Source: Aurelia coerulea
Lineage: Eukaryota; Cnidaria; Scyphozoa; Semaeostomeae; Ulmaridae
DNA: 64,000 nt
NCBI GenBank assembly: GCA_039566865.1
Contig: CM076949.1
Coordinates: 4,679,501-4,743,500, forward strand
Direction: 5' to 3'
The notes under the pieces were generated by a model. The model was given only the letters and a program-made list of their open reading frames with translations, was not told where the DNA came from and ran no database searches. The translations under genes and the position numbers were made by a program. Below are positions 24,243 to 35,199 of this stretch, piece by piece (positions within the stretch are counted from its first letter, which is position 1; each line of letters starts with the position of its first letter).

Positions 24243-27200
24243 ATCACTTATACGACTTTCTTGTGTCATAGATCAGCGACCACTCGTCAGATTACCTGAA
24301 ACAAGGTCTCAAGCTCTAAGTTGAACCACATCCTATATGTAACTGTGCCAAGAGCATAACAATAGAATGCACAGATTATCCGCAGCATCCAAACAAATGG
24401 GGCACAATTTAGAATCTTAACCATTCTATCTGAAAGAAGACGACACATATACATAGGAACAGAAAAGTTCAAAGGAAGCTTTTTTGTAATTGAATCATAG
24501 GTTGAAAATATGGAAAAACCAGCAAAATTGTGAACCCCCTACACAGTTAAAAACGATCCCTCTCGTGTAATATCGTTGATTCAACACCCCAAAAGCAGGA
24601 GAAATTTTGTAGAAAAGGCCAAATGCCACTCATGTTCCTATTGTTTTCCCCTAGATCCTACGCAGCATCCTCACAAATGGGGCACAACTTCTTGTGACAC
24701 GTCGTACAAAAAGGCTAAGTGCCACTCATGTTTCTATCGTTTTCACCTAGATCCTACGCAGCATCCTCACAAATGGGGCACAACTTCTTGTGACACGTCG
24801 TACAAAAAGGCTAAGTGCCACTCATGTTTCTATCGTTTTCACCTAGATCCTACGCAGCATCCTCACAAATGGGGCACAACTTCTTGTGACACGTCGTACA
24901 AAAAGGCTAAGTGCCACTCATGTTTCCATCGTTTTCCCCTAGATCCTACGCAGCATCCTCACAAATGGGGCACAACTTCTTGTGACACGTCGTACAAAAA
25001 GGCTAAGTGCCACTCATGTTTCTATCGTTTTCACCTAGATCCTATGCAGCATCCTCACAAATGGGGCACAACTTCTTGTGACACGTCGTACAAAAAGGCT
25101 AAGTGCCACTCATGTTTCTATCGTTTTCACCTAGATCCTACGCAGCATCCTCACAAATGGGGCACAACTTCGTGTGACACGTCGTACAAAAAGGCTAAGT
25201 GCCACTCATGTTTCTATCGTTTTCCCCTAGATCCTACGCAGCATCCTCACAAATGGGGCACAACTTCTTGTGACACGTCGTACAAAAAGGCTAAGTGCCA
25301 CTCATGTTTCTATCGTTTTCACCTAGATCCTACGCAGCATCCTCACAAATGGGGCACAACTTCTTGTGACACGTCGTACAAAAAGGCTAAGTGCCACTCA
25401 TGTTTCTATCGTTTTCCCCTAAATCCTACGCAGCATCCTCACAAATGGGGCACAACTTCTTGTGACACGTCGTACAAAAAGGCTAAGTGCCACTCATGTT
25501 TCTATCGTTTTTCCCTAAATCCTACGCAGCATCCTCACAAATGTGGCACAACTTCTTGTGACACGTCGTACAAAAAGGCTAAGTGCCACTCATGTTTCTA
25601 TCGTTTTCCCCTAAATCCTACGCAGCATCCTCACAAATGGGGCACAACTTCTTGTGACACGTCGTACAAAAAGGCTAAGTGCCACTCATGTTTCTATCGT
25701 TTTCATCTAGATCCTACGCAGCATCCTCTCAAATGGGGCACAACTTCTTGTGACACATCGTACAAAAAGGCTAAGTGCCACTCATGTTTCTATCGTTTTC
25801 ACCTAGATCCTACGCAGCATCCTCTCAAATGGGGCACAACTTCTTGTGACACGTCGTACAAAAAGGCTAAGTGCCACTCATGTTTCTATCGTTTTCCCCT
25901 AGATCCTACGCAGCATCCTCACAAATGGGGCACAACTTCTTGTGACACGTCGTACAAAAAGGCTAAGTGCCACTCATGTTTCTATCGTTTTCACCTAGAT
26001 CCTACGCAGCATCCTCACAAATGGGGCACAACTTCTTGTGACACGTCGTACAAAAAGGCTACGTGCCACTCATGTTTCTATCGTTTTCACCTAGATCCTA
26101 CGCAGCATCCTCACAAATGGGGCACAACTTCGTGTGACACGTTGTACAAAAAGGCTAAGTGCCACTCATGTTTCTATCGTTTTCCCCTAGATCCTACGCA
26201 GCATCCTCACAAATGGGGCACAACTTCTTGTGACACGTCGTACAAAAAGGCTAAGTGCCACTCATGTTTCTATCGTTTTCACCTAGATCCTACGCAGCAT
26301 CCTCACAAATGGGGCACAACTTCTTGTGACACGTCGTACAAAAAGGCTAAGTGCCACTCATGTTTCTATCGTTTTCACCTAGATCCTACGCAGCATCCTC
26401 ACAAATGGGGCACAACTTCTTGTGACACGTCGTACAAAAAGGCTAAGTGCCACTCATGTTTCTATCGTTTTCACCTAGATCCTACGCAGCATCCTCACAA
26501 ATGGGGCACAACTTCGTGTGACACGTCGTACAAAAAGGCTAAGTGCCACTCATGTTTCTATCGTTTTCCCCTAGATCCTACGCAGCATCCTCACAAATGG
26601 GGCACAACTTCTTGTGACACGTCGTACAAAAAGGCTAAGTGCCACTCATGTTTCTATCGTTTTCACCTAGATCCTACGCAGCATCCTCACAAATGGGGCA
26701 CAACTTCTTGTGACACGTCGTACAAAAAGGCTAAGTGCCACTCATGTTTCTATCGTTTTCACCTAGATCCTACGCAGCATCCTCACAAATGGGGCACAAC
26801 TTCGTGTGACACGTCGTACAAAAAGGCTAAGTGCCACTCATGTTTCTATCGTTTTCCCCTAGATCCTACGCAGCATCCTCACAAATGGGGCACAACTTCT
26901 TGTGACACGTCGTACAAAAAGGCTAAGTGCCACTCATGTTTCTATCGTTTTCACCTAGATCCTACGCAGCATCCTCACAAATGGGGCACAACTTCTTGTG
27001 ACACGTCGTACAAAAAGGCTAAGTGCCACTCATGTTTCTATCGTTTTCACCTAGATCCTACGCAGCATCCTCACAAATGGGGCACAACTTCTTGTGACAC
27101 GTCGTACAAAAAGGCTAAGTGCCACTCATGTTTCTATCGTTTTCCCCTAAATCCTACGCAGCATCCTCACAAATGGGGCACAACTTCTTGTGACACGTCG

Positions 27201-27650
27201 TACAAAAAGGCTAAGTGCCACTCATGTTTCTATCGTTTTCCCCTAGATCCTACGCAGCATCCTCACAAATGGGGCACAACTTCTTGTGACACGTCGTACA
27301 AAAAGGCTAAGTGCCACTCATGTTTCTATCGTTTTCACCTAGATCCTACGCAGCATCCTCACAAATGGGGCACAACTCCTTGTGATACGTCGTACAAAAA
27401 GGCTAAGTGCCACTCATGTTTCTATCGTTTTCACCTAGATCCTACGCAGCATCCTCTCAAATGGGGCACAACTTCTTGTGACACGTCGTACAAAAAGGCT
27501 AAGTGCCACTCATGTTTCTATCGTTTTCCCCTAGATCCTACGCAGCATCCTCACAAATGGGGCACAATTTTTGGGGCACCTTGTACAAAAAAAGGCCAAT
27601 TCCACTCACATTCTTATTGTTTTCATCTACAAAAGACATGAGTGAAATAC
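24243..27650. repeat. Paralogous segment A: flank plus expanded 96-bp satellite
   Basis: The segment 24405-24640 is closely similar to 34325-35030. Both share AACCATT-TATCT-AAAGAAGACGAC, CATAGGAAC, TTTGTAATTGAATCAT, ACACAGTTAAAAACG and TCGTTGATTCA. In this copy the 39-bp unit of the sister segment is present once, and the 96-bp unit that is single there has expanded to 31. A diverged lone piece of the 96-bp unit (CGCAGCATCCAAACAAATGG) also sits upstream at about 24383. Confidence 0.85.
24617..27592 (+). repeat. 96-bp satellite, 31 units, with continuous open frame
   Basis: Thirty-one head-to-tail 96-bp units, 32 codons each, keep one frame open for 1021 codons (ATG 24576, stop after 27638). 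Each translated unit has Cys at positions 3, 6 and 26 and His at 4, 17 and usually 19. Visible differences between units are mostly amino-acid-changing (H/P/S at 11, D/N at 13, T/M at 15, H/L at 19, W/C at 21, S/L at 29, K/T at 2), and few are silent, arguing against selection on a protein. There is no signal peptide. A P-H-H pattern at position 11, with a TCG variant in the unit before each P unit (units 6, 16, 20, 23), indicates a ~288-bp higher-order repeat. Best read as a satellite whose length is a multiple of three; a Cys-rich repeat protein is not excluded. Confidence 0.9.
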
Positions 27651-27659
27651 AATGGGCTA

Positions 27660-28296
27660 CATTTAAATGCCCCAGCCATTCTCCTTGTTAAGCTGCTTTT
27701 CAACTCCGTTGACTTACTTTCAAGAGCAGTAGAAATCTGCATGTCTGCATGCCTCATATACGTTGGATCATAACGAAAATCTTTCCCCACAAACATTGGC
27801 GACAATTCTAACAATCAAACAGCGAGAAATCCCTTCTTATGTTGATTAATTCGAAATGTTAATCAAAACGATACTTTTAAAGAGAATCAAATAACAGTGA
27901 AGAGGAGCTTGTTGCGAAAGTATCCATCACACTAAAGAAGAATATCATTAAAAAGGGATGGCGGTTAAAATCTGTATCAAATCTTAGATGCGATTAGATG
28001 AACAGTTAGCAATAGGCATTTAGCATTGAAATATCCTACTTGATGGGTGGGATTGAGACAATTAAATATCTGCACAAAAGTGAAGTTTGCAAACAACTAT
28101 ACTTCGCTTCAAGATTTACGCATGTGCTATATTCTGTCCTGTAAAAGTGGGTAGAAGGAATAAATATACAAACATACATGCTACAATGATTGCTAGTTCC
28201 TTGTTTCGATTTTGCTCTTTGTGTTTACAATGTTATTTCTGTCAACTCTTGCGCAAAGTTTACAACAGGGATACAAGGGACTTAGATAATCAGTCT
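27660..28296. other. No gene recognised
   Basis: No recognisable gene or array; the short frame near 28087-28347 has no known domain. The stretch ends with GATAATCAGTCT, which looks like the 3' terminus of an older TAGCC...AGTCT element. Confidence 0.35.
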
Positions 28297-28306
28297 ACAT
28301 ACATGC

Positions 28307-28885
28307 TAGCCTCACTACATAAGGACCCTCAACTTACGCTCATGTAATTGAAGTGAATTAATGTTGTTGTTGTCGCTCCAGTCAAGGGCCTTATGGACTA
28401 ACTCTTCTCAAAACGGCAAAACAATTCTCGCCAGGAACAAATTTGTTCCTGGACCAATCAGGATGCAAGACTTGAAATAACTTGATGGGATTGGCTGATT
28501 CTTCTTTAATTCAAACTTCCCGCCAAAGGCAAACAAACGAATTCGAACAACGCGTTCGACTGAACTGCTCCAACGATCAAAATCTCAAAGTAGCGAACGA
28601 ATTTACGAGATCTTTTGCGTCCCCAAACAACCAAAATATCACTTATGGGTAGGATTTTTTTGCTTTAATAGCTTGAAGAAACATTCATCTAAGTACTGAT
28701 AGCTTGTTTTGCAGTGTAGCACTTCAGGAAAACCACTTTTTGCGGCGATTTAGGGTCGGTGGTTTCAAGAAAAAATAGCATGTAATTTAGGCCATGTCCG
28801 TTTCTAGAAGCGTAAGTCCATGAGTCGTAGTTATAGCGTCCATCAGCCTATCAATAGCGATAACCTACGAACATATAATCAGTCT
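28307..28885 (+). mobile_element. TAGCC...AGTCT element, 579 bp, 10-bp target duplication
   Basis: Flanked by a perfect 10-bp repeat, ACATACATGC, at 28297-28306 and 28886-28895. It begins TAGCCTCACTACATAAGGACC and ends CATATAATCAGTCT. Near the 3' end is a stem-loop (CGTAGTTATAGCG with AGCGATAACCTACG). It is the same length as, and nearly identical to, the copy at 53111-53689. There are no terminal inverted repeats, no poly(A) tail and no open reading frame, so the class is not known. Confidence 0.88.
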
Positions 28886-28899
28886 ACATACATGCCTTA

Positions 28900-29375
28900 A
28901 AAAATGATAGTCATCCAGAATCCTTGGCGATTATGTTGAAATCTTAGATTGTCTGTCTGGAGGTCAAATTTTGCCTAAACAGAAACCACGGAAGTTGGAT
29001 ATAAAAAACATAATTCACTCTAAGAATAGAGTAACTTCTAAGATAATTCCACACTGCAGTCTTTAAACTTATCTTTGGGGTCGGTAGCCAGTTTCTTAAA
29101 TTTTAGAACAATTTGAAAAGACCTGCAATATTTAAAGCTGTAACTTAGAATATTTCTTAGCTGACGCAAGCAGCTTCTTCAAAAAAGAAATGTTACATTC
29201 TAATTCTATTTCTGACACAGACAATTGTATCAAATTCATATTTTAATAGCAAGTATAAATCATGGACCAGGATCAAACATGGAATTCTCAACCCCTTGCC
29301 AGCATTTAACCAAACAAAATTTTAACATCTAGACGTTGACTGATAGATTAACAGTTCTGTTTTTAATATCAGTCA
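28900..29375. other. No gene recognised
   Basis: No recognisable feature. Confidence 0.3.
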
Positions 29376-29383
29376 CGTACTCT

Positions 29384-29889
29384 CCCGGGGGGGGGGGGGG
29401 GTACTTGACTAGGGAAAAGACGGGGGTGTGCGGAAAACCTCTCCATACCCTGCACCCTGTCGCATAAAAAATAGGCCAAAAGTATACCCTGTCGCATAAA
29501 AATTTTGCCTCTCAAATACTGTGTAGAACGCAATTTTTGCTTGTGATACCCTGTCGCATAAAAATTTTGCCCCTCAAATACTGTGTAGAACGCAATTTTT
29601 GCTTGTGATACCCTGTCGCATAAAAATTTTGCCTCTCAAATACGGTGTAGAACGAAATTTTTGCTTGTGATACCCTGTCGCATAAAAATTTTGCCTCTCA
29701 AATACGGTGTAGAACGCAATTTTTGCTTGTGATACCCTGTCGCATAATTTTTTTTACCTATTATAATACCCTGTCGCATAATTTTCGCTAGAAAATGACA
29801 CCCTGTCGCATAATTTTTACCGCAAAAGGACACCCTGTTGAGCGGCACATCCCGTCAGGTCAGGTATGGGAGTGCCCCCCCCCCCCGGG
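29384..29889. mobile_element. G-run terminal-repeat element with internal tandem repeats
   Basis: Begins CCCGGGGGGGG and ends CCCCCCCGGG, flanked by a perfect 8-bp duplication CGTACTCT (29376-29383, 29890-29897). Inside are about five ~60-bp units with ATACCCTGTCGCATAAAAAT and AACGCAATTTTTGCTTGTG, then shorter ACACCCTGTCGCATAATTTT units. The sister copy at 38955-39393 is shorter because it has fewer internal units. It is non-autonomous; the 8-bp duplication is compatible with hAT and other 8-bp superfamilies. A short reverse-strand frame inside follows the repeat and is not a gene. Confidence 0.85.
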
Positions 29890-29944
29890 CGTACTCTTTA
29901 TTCCACTTCCCACCAAATGTGCTAATTTTTTTTAATCATCCGGT

Positions 29945-30173
29945 AGCTTGCATACTAATTTTGATATGGTTTGAGATAAAACTGTGTCGAATTTATGTAT
30001 TTGACTCGTAAATTTGTATGTTGAATCCGCAAATAATGGTATAAAAGAACCAAAAAGCTATCATCTGTATCCCTGTCAATTGATTTTGTGAATAAGCCCC
30101 CCTCTCTAATAAGTCCCCTCTGCAGGGTCAGAAATTAAATAAGCCTCCCGGGGGCTTAATAAAGCTTTTACGG
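29945..30173. mobile_element. Mariner-like MITE (CCGTAAAAGCTC family), partial
   Basis: The right end reads GGGCTTAATAAAGCTTTTAC then GG and TA, like the copies at 50226-50493 and ~54700-54888. Shared internal blocks are TTTTGATATG(T/G)TTTGAGATAAA and GTCGAATTTAT. The left terminus is lost. Confidence 0.65.
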
Positions 30174-30179
30174 TAACCA

Positions 30180-31060
30180 AGTGTTTCTATGTGGAACTCT
30201 TGAAGACACGATTAGCCAAAGGGAATAGATATCTCGTACTCGCAATATATATCTACACCCAATCAGAATACATCTCCAATCAGAAAGTAATTATGGTCTA
30301 TGCACAATGATCTCGATGCTCCGAGGAGTCTCGTAGAACCCCAATCGGAGTTCATGGGGCTCCTCCGATTGGCAATCTCGTACTCGCAATATATATATAT
30401 ACTAAAAAAGCACATACACCCCCTTTCTTTCTTTAGCTACGCAATTAAACGGCAGATGTAAAAGTTGTAAAATGCAATAGATTATATTTTTAACTTTTAA
30501 CTTTTAACAGGGCCAGCTTTAACTTTGGCCTTTTTCAATGATGTCAAATATCCCACTTTCCCTCTGATATTGTCCGATGCCTTCATACATGGAAATCCCA
30601 TAAAGACAGTAAATCAGTAAATGCCACCCTACTGCAAACCGTTCTCATTTTGTTGCAGATTATGCATACCGAGAATTAATAAGCATTTGATTAAAAAAGC
30701 ATGTGAATCAGCTTAATTTTAATCATGCTAAATCACACTAAACAAGCTTCTTTAGGAAATCGAAAATTTAATCTTACGGCTAAGATAAACCAATGTTTCT
30801 GATGCTATATTTGTTTTAAAGACTTAAGTACGTGCTGTAGATTCTTCTTGTGTCTAAGCATGCCCCTGATTGCCTTAAACTCTTATGGATGAATGATAAA
30901 ATATTAGGTATAAGTATGCTACGAAATCCATTTAAATGCTAATACCTCTTGATGGTCAAAGGCACTTATGCGAATGTTAAACAACTTTACTTAATTCATC
31001 TACCGTTCTAATGATCCCATCTTCCTACCAAGGTCATGATGGCATGAATAAAACGAAGGT
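30180..31060. other. No gene recognised
   Basis: AT-rich. The phrase TCTCGTACTCGCAATATATAT occurs twice (about 30230 and 30374), with TCCGA/ATCGGAG inverted phrases between, suggesting a small rearranged repeat. No gene recognised. Confidence 0.35.
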
Positions 31061-31114
31061 GAGTTTTGTGAAACAAAGGATTCAGCTCCTCGACAAAAAG
31101 CAAAAAGTTTTAAG

Positions 31115-31384
31115 GCTTTGAAGAATCGATTTCACACCTTTGCGTGCACTCGATCAAAGGAGCAAACAATATAGTTGGCTGCTAGCCTCACCACACAAGG
31201 ACCCTCAACTTCAGCTCATCTAATTGAAGTGAATTGATGTTGTTGTTGTCGCTCCAGTGTTGTCGCTCCAATGTAGTTATAGCGTCCATCAGTCTGTCAA
31301 CAGCGATAACCTACGAACATATAATCAGTCCAGTGGGCTACTGCGCTGAAGGTGTGAAATCTATTCTTCAGGGACTGAATTGCT
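31115..31384. repeat. Foldback repeat interrupted by a TAGCC...AGTCT element
   Basis: The left arm (31115-31153, GAATCGATTTCACACCTTTG) and right arm (31344-31384, GAAGGTGTGAAATCTATTC) are inverted copies. The same family appears at 38254-38395, 51846-51984 and 61110-61162. Between the arms sits the element at 31183-31331. Confidence 0.65.
31183..31331 (+). mobile_element. TAGCC...AGTCT element, 149-bp internally deleted form
   Basis: Begins TAGCCTCACCACACAAGGACC, keeps the TTGTTGTTGTCGCTCCA block and the 3' stem-loop segment (TAGTTATAGCG ... GCGATAACCTACG), and ends ATAATCAGTCC. The flanks AGTTGGCTGC and AGTGGGCTAC agree at 8 of 10 positions, a decayed 10-bp target duplication. About 430 bp of the 579-bp form are missing. 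Confidence 0.75.
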
Positions 31385-31399
31385 TCTTTCTTGATCATG

Positions 31400-32255
31400 C
31401 CTGTATCCTTTGTTTACCCTTTCTGTGGCAATGAGCATAGGAAACAAATGTTTCCACCGATTTTTGCTCGTGCCCCATGGCTGAAAATCTCCAAAGCCTC
31501 ATTTTCAAGGACCAATCAGATGGCGAATGAGCGAAGAAGACAAAAGAAACCCGATAAGATTTTCCAAATTTTACCAACCTTCATAAAACACAGCAAGGAC
31601 AAAAAAGAACTGCTTGAAATTTCACGAAGTTTGGATGCCGGTCAAATTATCTCCAGGTTTCGAGGAGCGTTAGGCAAACAACCTCTAGAAATTTATTGCC
31701 GAAAAACTGGCAACGCTTTTGACTTCAAATTCGGCATGTATATGGATGATCTTACAGTCTGAGTGATGAAAGATTTGATTAAAATCTTTAAATTAACGGA
31801 GTGGAAAATTAAGTTCTTCTGAAACAAGTAACACATTTTTTTAAATGAGCCTTCTTCAAAGCCGTGAAAACAAACAATTTTGCTTAATATATCTTTCAAT
31901 TGCAAAGAATGTGAGTAATACCGTACTTTTTACAGGCATTTCCCTCTCTGACGTGTAATAATATTGATTGACATTAAGTATCGTAAGACATAAAGTGAAC
32001 CTTGGAACTATGATATCCCACCTCTGTCACCAATTTTATTTGTTAGAATAAGAACAAAGAGGTGACAACTGAGCTTGCTATACCTTCAGTATCAATCTCA
32101 ACATTCAACTTGGAACATTCATGTATTACAGCATATAAAACGGTGAACCATAGTGATACCACAAATGCCTATTTCGTATGTAGGATTGTAATGGGATATC
32201 ATAGTTCCAAGGTTCATTTTATATCTTCGGATACATAATGTACATTCATACGAGA
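31400..32255. other. No gene recognised
   Basis: A 123-codon plus-strand frame (31391-31762) begins in the foldback arm and has no recognisable domain; I do not call it a gene. A loose inverted pair around 32000 and 32205 (ATGATATCCCA / GGGATATCATAGTTCCAAGG) suggests another decayed inverted-repeat element. Confidence 0.35.
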
Positions 32256-32385
32256 GCGAAGAGCAGGGTCACCTTAAACATATGCAAGTTAAGCCTATTA
32301 AAAAGCATCCAGTTGAGGCTAGATAACTATCTTACACTGTCACAAAATACCATTTAAGATACTAATACCTCTTGATATCCCTAAG

Positions 32386-33469
32386 GGCATAACGGAATAA
32401 CCAGACCCAGGACCACTAGGACCGGACCCTAACGCACCAGACCATAGGGGAATGCCCTACCCTCGCTTTGACGTTGGTTAGGAAGTCGTCAAACTATGTC
32501 GTGACTTCCAAACTATTTGATAAGATCTAAAACGAAAAGGAATAATATAATTGGCACTCAAAAATCATTGGACACGGTACAGTAATAGCAACAGTAATAG
32601 TATTTTTGAACGAAAATTACGAAAGTTTCATAGCATATTGATACAGGCGGTGGGGTAGTATTTTTCGAAAATTTTAGCTTACTGTTTCTTATGAGCAGTT
32701 TCTTATAAAAATACAGGCTCGTAAGAAGCGGGGGGGGAGGGGCAGGGGGGTTTAAGCCCCCAGTAATTTTGAAAACAATGGTGCCACGCCAATTGCTCTC
32801 TATTGTTCTAAGAACAATTCCCCCAATCAGAAGCTGCTTCCTACGGCCCTGTAAAAAGGTGAGTGCACATGCATGATACGAGAAAACAAATGCACACAAA
32901 TGCACATTCTGAGATGCAATATTGTGATCATGGGATTTACCAAAGACAAGTGGGGTCAATGCTCGGGTCAATGCATGCCTTCACAATAAACATTACGAAC
33001 AAATATGTTATCAAGAAGGTGCCTGCTAAATGATTTTGCAGTCCCAAACTAACTTGCAAAGAGCATGGAGAAGCCAGAATCAAGTCCAGAAACTGATTGT
33101 GGAGATGGAATACGTGGCTGGCATCACGACGTCATTGCAACAACTTGAATCACCAAGCAAGGCAGAGGGGTAAAATATTTAGCCCATGTTGTTAAATGCT
33201 TAGGCCCAGTGGGCCATGGCTTGAGGCTGGATCAAAGTTTGTCTGCTGGTTAGATGATTTAATACACCATGCATTTTTGCGTTTGTTCTGGCATCCAGAA
33301 GGTAGAATTTACTTACAGCAGTGACTGCCTTATCTTACTTTGGAGCGAAACTTCTGTGTTGGCTGCCATTGCAAACAAACGCTGGCAGGAAAGTAATGGG
33401 TATTCCCCCAGGGTCTGGTCCGTTAGGGTCCGGTCCTACTGGTCCTGGGTCTAGTTATTCCGTTATGCC
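32386..33469. mobile_element. Mutator-like non-autonomous element, ~70-bp terminal repeats
   Basis: Begins GGCATAACGGAATAACCAGA and ends in the inverted counterpart ...TAGTTATTCCGTTATGCC. The terminal repeats extend ~70 bp (through GGACCGGACCCTAACG-ACCAGACC) with only scattered mismatches. It is flanked by a perfect 9-bp duplication, ATCCCTAAG (32377-32385, 33470-33478). Long terminal repeats with 9-bp duplications are the usual pattern of Mutator-like elements. No transposase frame is visible. It carries a nested hAT-like MITE. Confidence 0.85.
32714..32851. mobile_element. hAT-like MITE nested in the Mutator-like element
   Basis: A 138-bp element with ends CAGGCTCGTAAGAAGC and, reverse-complemented, CAGGGCCGTAGGAAGC, the same terminal family as 1789-1957. 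The flanks TAAAAATA and TAAAAAGG agree at 6 of 8 positions, a decayed 8-bp duplication. The interior has the same G-run and CCCCCAG-type blocks. Confidence 0.7.
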
Positions 33470-33785
33470 ATCCCTAAGCCCGTAAAAGGGATGCAAGTTA
33501 TGCCCACCGTACACGTACCTAAGCTTAATTACAGCTGAAATAATGATCTTACACTGCCACAAAATACCATTAAAGGTACTCATAACTCTTGATGTTCCTA
33601 AGCCCTTAAAAAGGATGCAAGTTATGCCCACCGTACACGTACCTATGCTTAATTACAGCTAAAATGATTATCTTACACTGCCACAAAATACCATCAAAAA
33701 TGCTCATACCTCTTGATGTTCCTATAAGCCTTAAGATCAATGTAAGTTATGCCTCCTTTTAAACTAATGCGGAATTAATTAGTAT

Positions 33786-34320
33786 ATATTTACAAAATAA
33801 AACGTTATCAAACCTAGGCAAAGTTAATTAGCCCAACCATATTTCAACTGCTACACATAAAATCGTCCCACCCATGTAGAATCACTGATTGAGCATCTAG
33901 AAAGCTGATTCGTTACTTTATAAAAGAAAAGAAAAAATTAATATTGAATTGGCTCATGAAAATTAAATGGAAACTTTTCCAATTGGATTATGGGCTAGAA
34001 ATTTGAAAAAGCAAGCAAACTTCGAGTCCCTCCACAGCAGATCAAACTGTCATACCCATATAGTATATGAAAACATATCTTAAATCAGCTTCTGAAACTT
34101 AATTCCAAAGAATCATGGGTGCAAGATCTTTAAAAGAGCATCAAGAAATGATGTCAGCTGCCCCCAGACATAACGGTCCCAAATAGACTACACATGTAAT
34201 TAAGTAAACCATTCCTTGGTGGCCCACCATGTAAGAAATGATATCATAGGTATCAAATTGGGCTAATAACATAGGCTAAGTATTCTAATCGTATACAACG
34301 GTCCTACCTATGAAGTATCG
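33786..34320. other. No gene recognised
   Basis: No recognisable feature. Confidence 0.3.
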
Positions 34321-34324
34321 CTGG

Positions 34325-35125
34325 TGTACAATTAGAATTTTAACCATTTTATCTAAAAGAAGACGACGCATATACATAGGAACAAAAAAGTTCAAGGAAC
34401 AAAAAGTGACAAACATAGGAACAAAAAAGTTCAAGGAACAAAAAGTGACAAACATAGGAACAAAAAAGTTCAAGGAACAAAAAGTGACAAACATAGGAAC
34501 AAAAAAGTTCAAGGAACAAAAAGTGACAAACATAGGAACAAAAAAGTTCAAATGAACAAAAAAGTGACATACATAGGAACAAAAAAGTTCAAGGAACAAA
34601 AAGTGACAAACATAGGAACAAAAAAGTTCAAAGGAACAAAAAAGTGACAAACATAGGAACAAAAAAGTTCAAATGAACAAAAAGTGACAAACATAGGAAC
34701 AAAAAAGTTCAAATGAACAAAAAGTGACATACATAGGAACAAAAAAGTTCAAGGAACAAAAAGTGACAAACATAGGAACAAAAAAGTTCAAGGAACAAAA
34801 AGTGACAAACATAGGAACAAAAAAGTTCAAATGAACAAAAAAGTGACATACATAGGAACGAAAAAGTTCAAAGGAAGCTTTTTGTAATTGAATCATGGGT
34901 TGAAAATATGAAAAAACAAGAAAAAATGTGAACCCCATACACAGTTAAAAACGGTCCCACTCATGTAATATCGTTGATTCAGCACCCAAAAAGCAGGAGA
35001 AACTTCGTAGAAAAGGCCAAGTGCCACCCATGTTCCTATTGTTTTCACCTAGACTCTACGCAGCATCCTCACAAATGGGGCACAATTTTGGGACACCTTG
35101 TACCAAAAAACCAAATTCCACTCAT
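34325..35125. repeat. Paralogous segment B: expanded 39-bp minisatellite plus a single 96-bp unit
   Basis: Sister of 24405-27650. The 39-bp unit (GGAACAAAAAAGTTCAA followed by GGAACAAAAAGTGACAAACATA) is repeated about 12 times at 34375-34865, with a GGAACA/TGAACA variant and indels of one A. The downstream flank is then shared with segment A and leads into a single 96-bp unit (about 35010-35100, CTACGCAGCATCCTCACAAA). Reverse-strand frames rich in F, C and L across the minisatellite are shadows of the repeat. Confidence 0.88.
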
Positions 35126-35199
35126 GATTCACTACATGATATAATACTTTTATGTTCTGATTCTGACCTGCTTGATTTTTTCTCAAATGCTCCCTGCAT

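Larger units (their letters stand above)
32260..33785. repeat. ~125-bp tandem repeat array split by a large insertion
   Basis: Units with ATGCAAGTTA(T/A)GCC, ATCTTACACTG(C/T)CACAAAATACC and TAC(C/T)TCTTGAT lie at about 32280-32385, 33480-33600, 33600-33725 and 33725-33780. A more diverged one is near 30925-30980. The 1084-bp element at 32386-33469 interrupts the array. Confidence 0.7.

Noticed and set aside
24576..27641. 1021-residue Cys/His-rich repeat protein as a confirmed gene
   Set aside because: The unit is 96 bp, so any frame without a stop stays open along the array. Changes between units are mostly amino-acid-changing and there is no signal peptide or known domain. Kept as a satellite with a note.
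28780..28885. Hammerhead ribozyme at the 3' end of the TAGCC...AGTCT element
   Set aside because: A CTGATGG box and a GAAAC stretch are present on the minus strand, but the conserved CTGATGA core and pairing of stem II could not be made.
31391..31762. 123-codon open frame as a host gene
   Set aside because: Its start lies in a foldback repeat arm, there is no recognisable domain, and nothing indicates splicing.
34285..34938. Overlapping reverse-strand frames rich in Phe, Cys and Val (and a forward KFKEQKVTNIGT frame)
   Set aside because: They are translations of the 39-bp minisatellite; the pattern follows the DNA repeat exactly and shifts frame with single-base indels.
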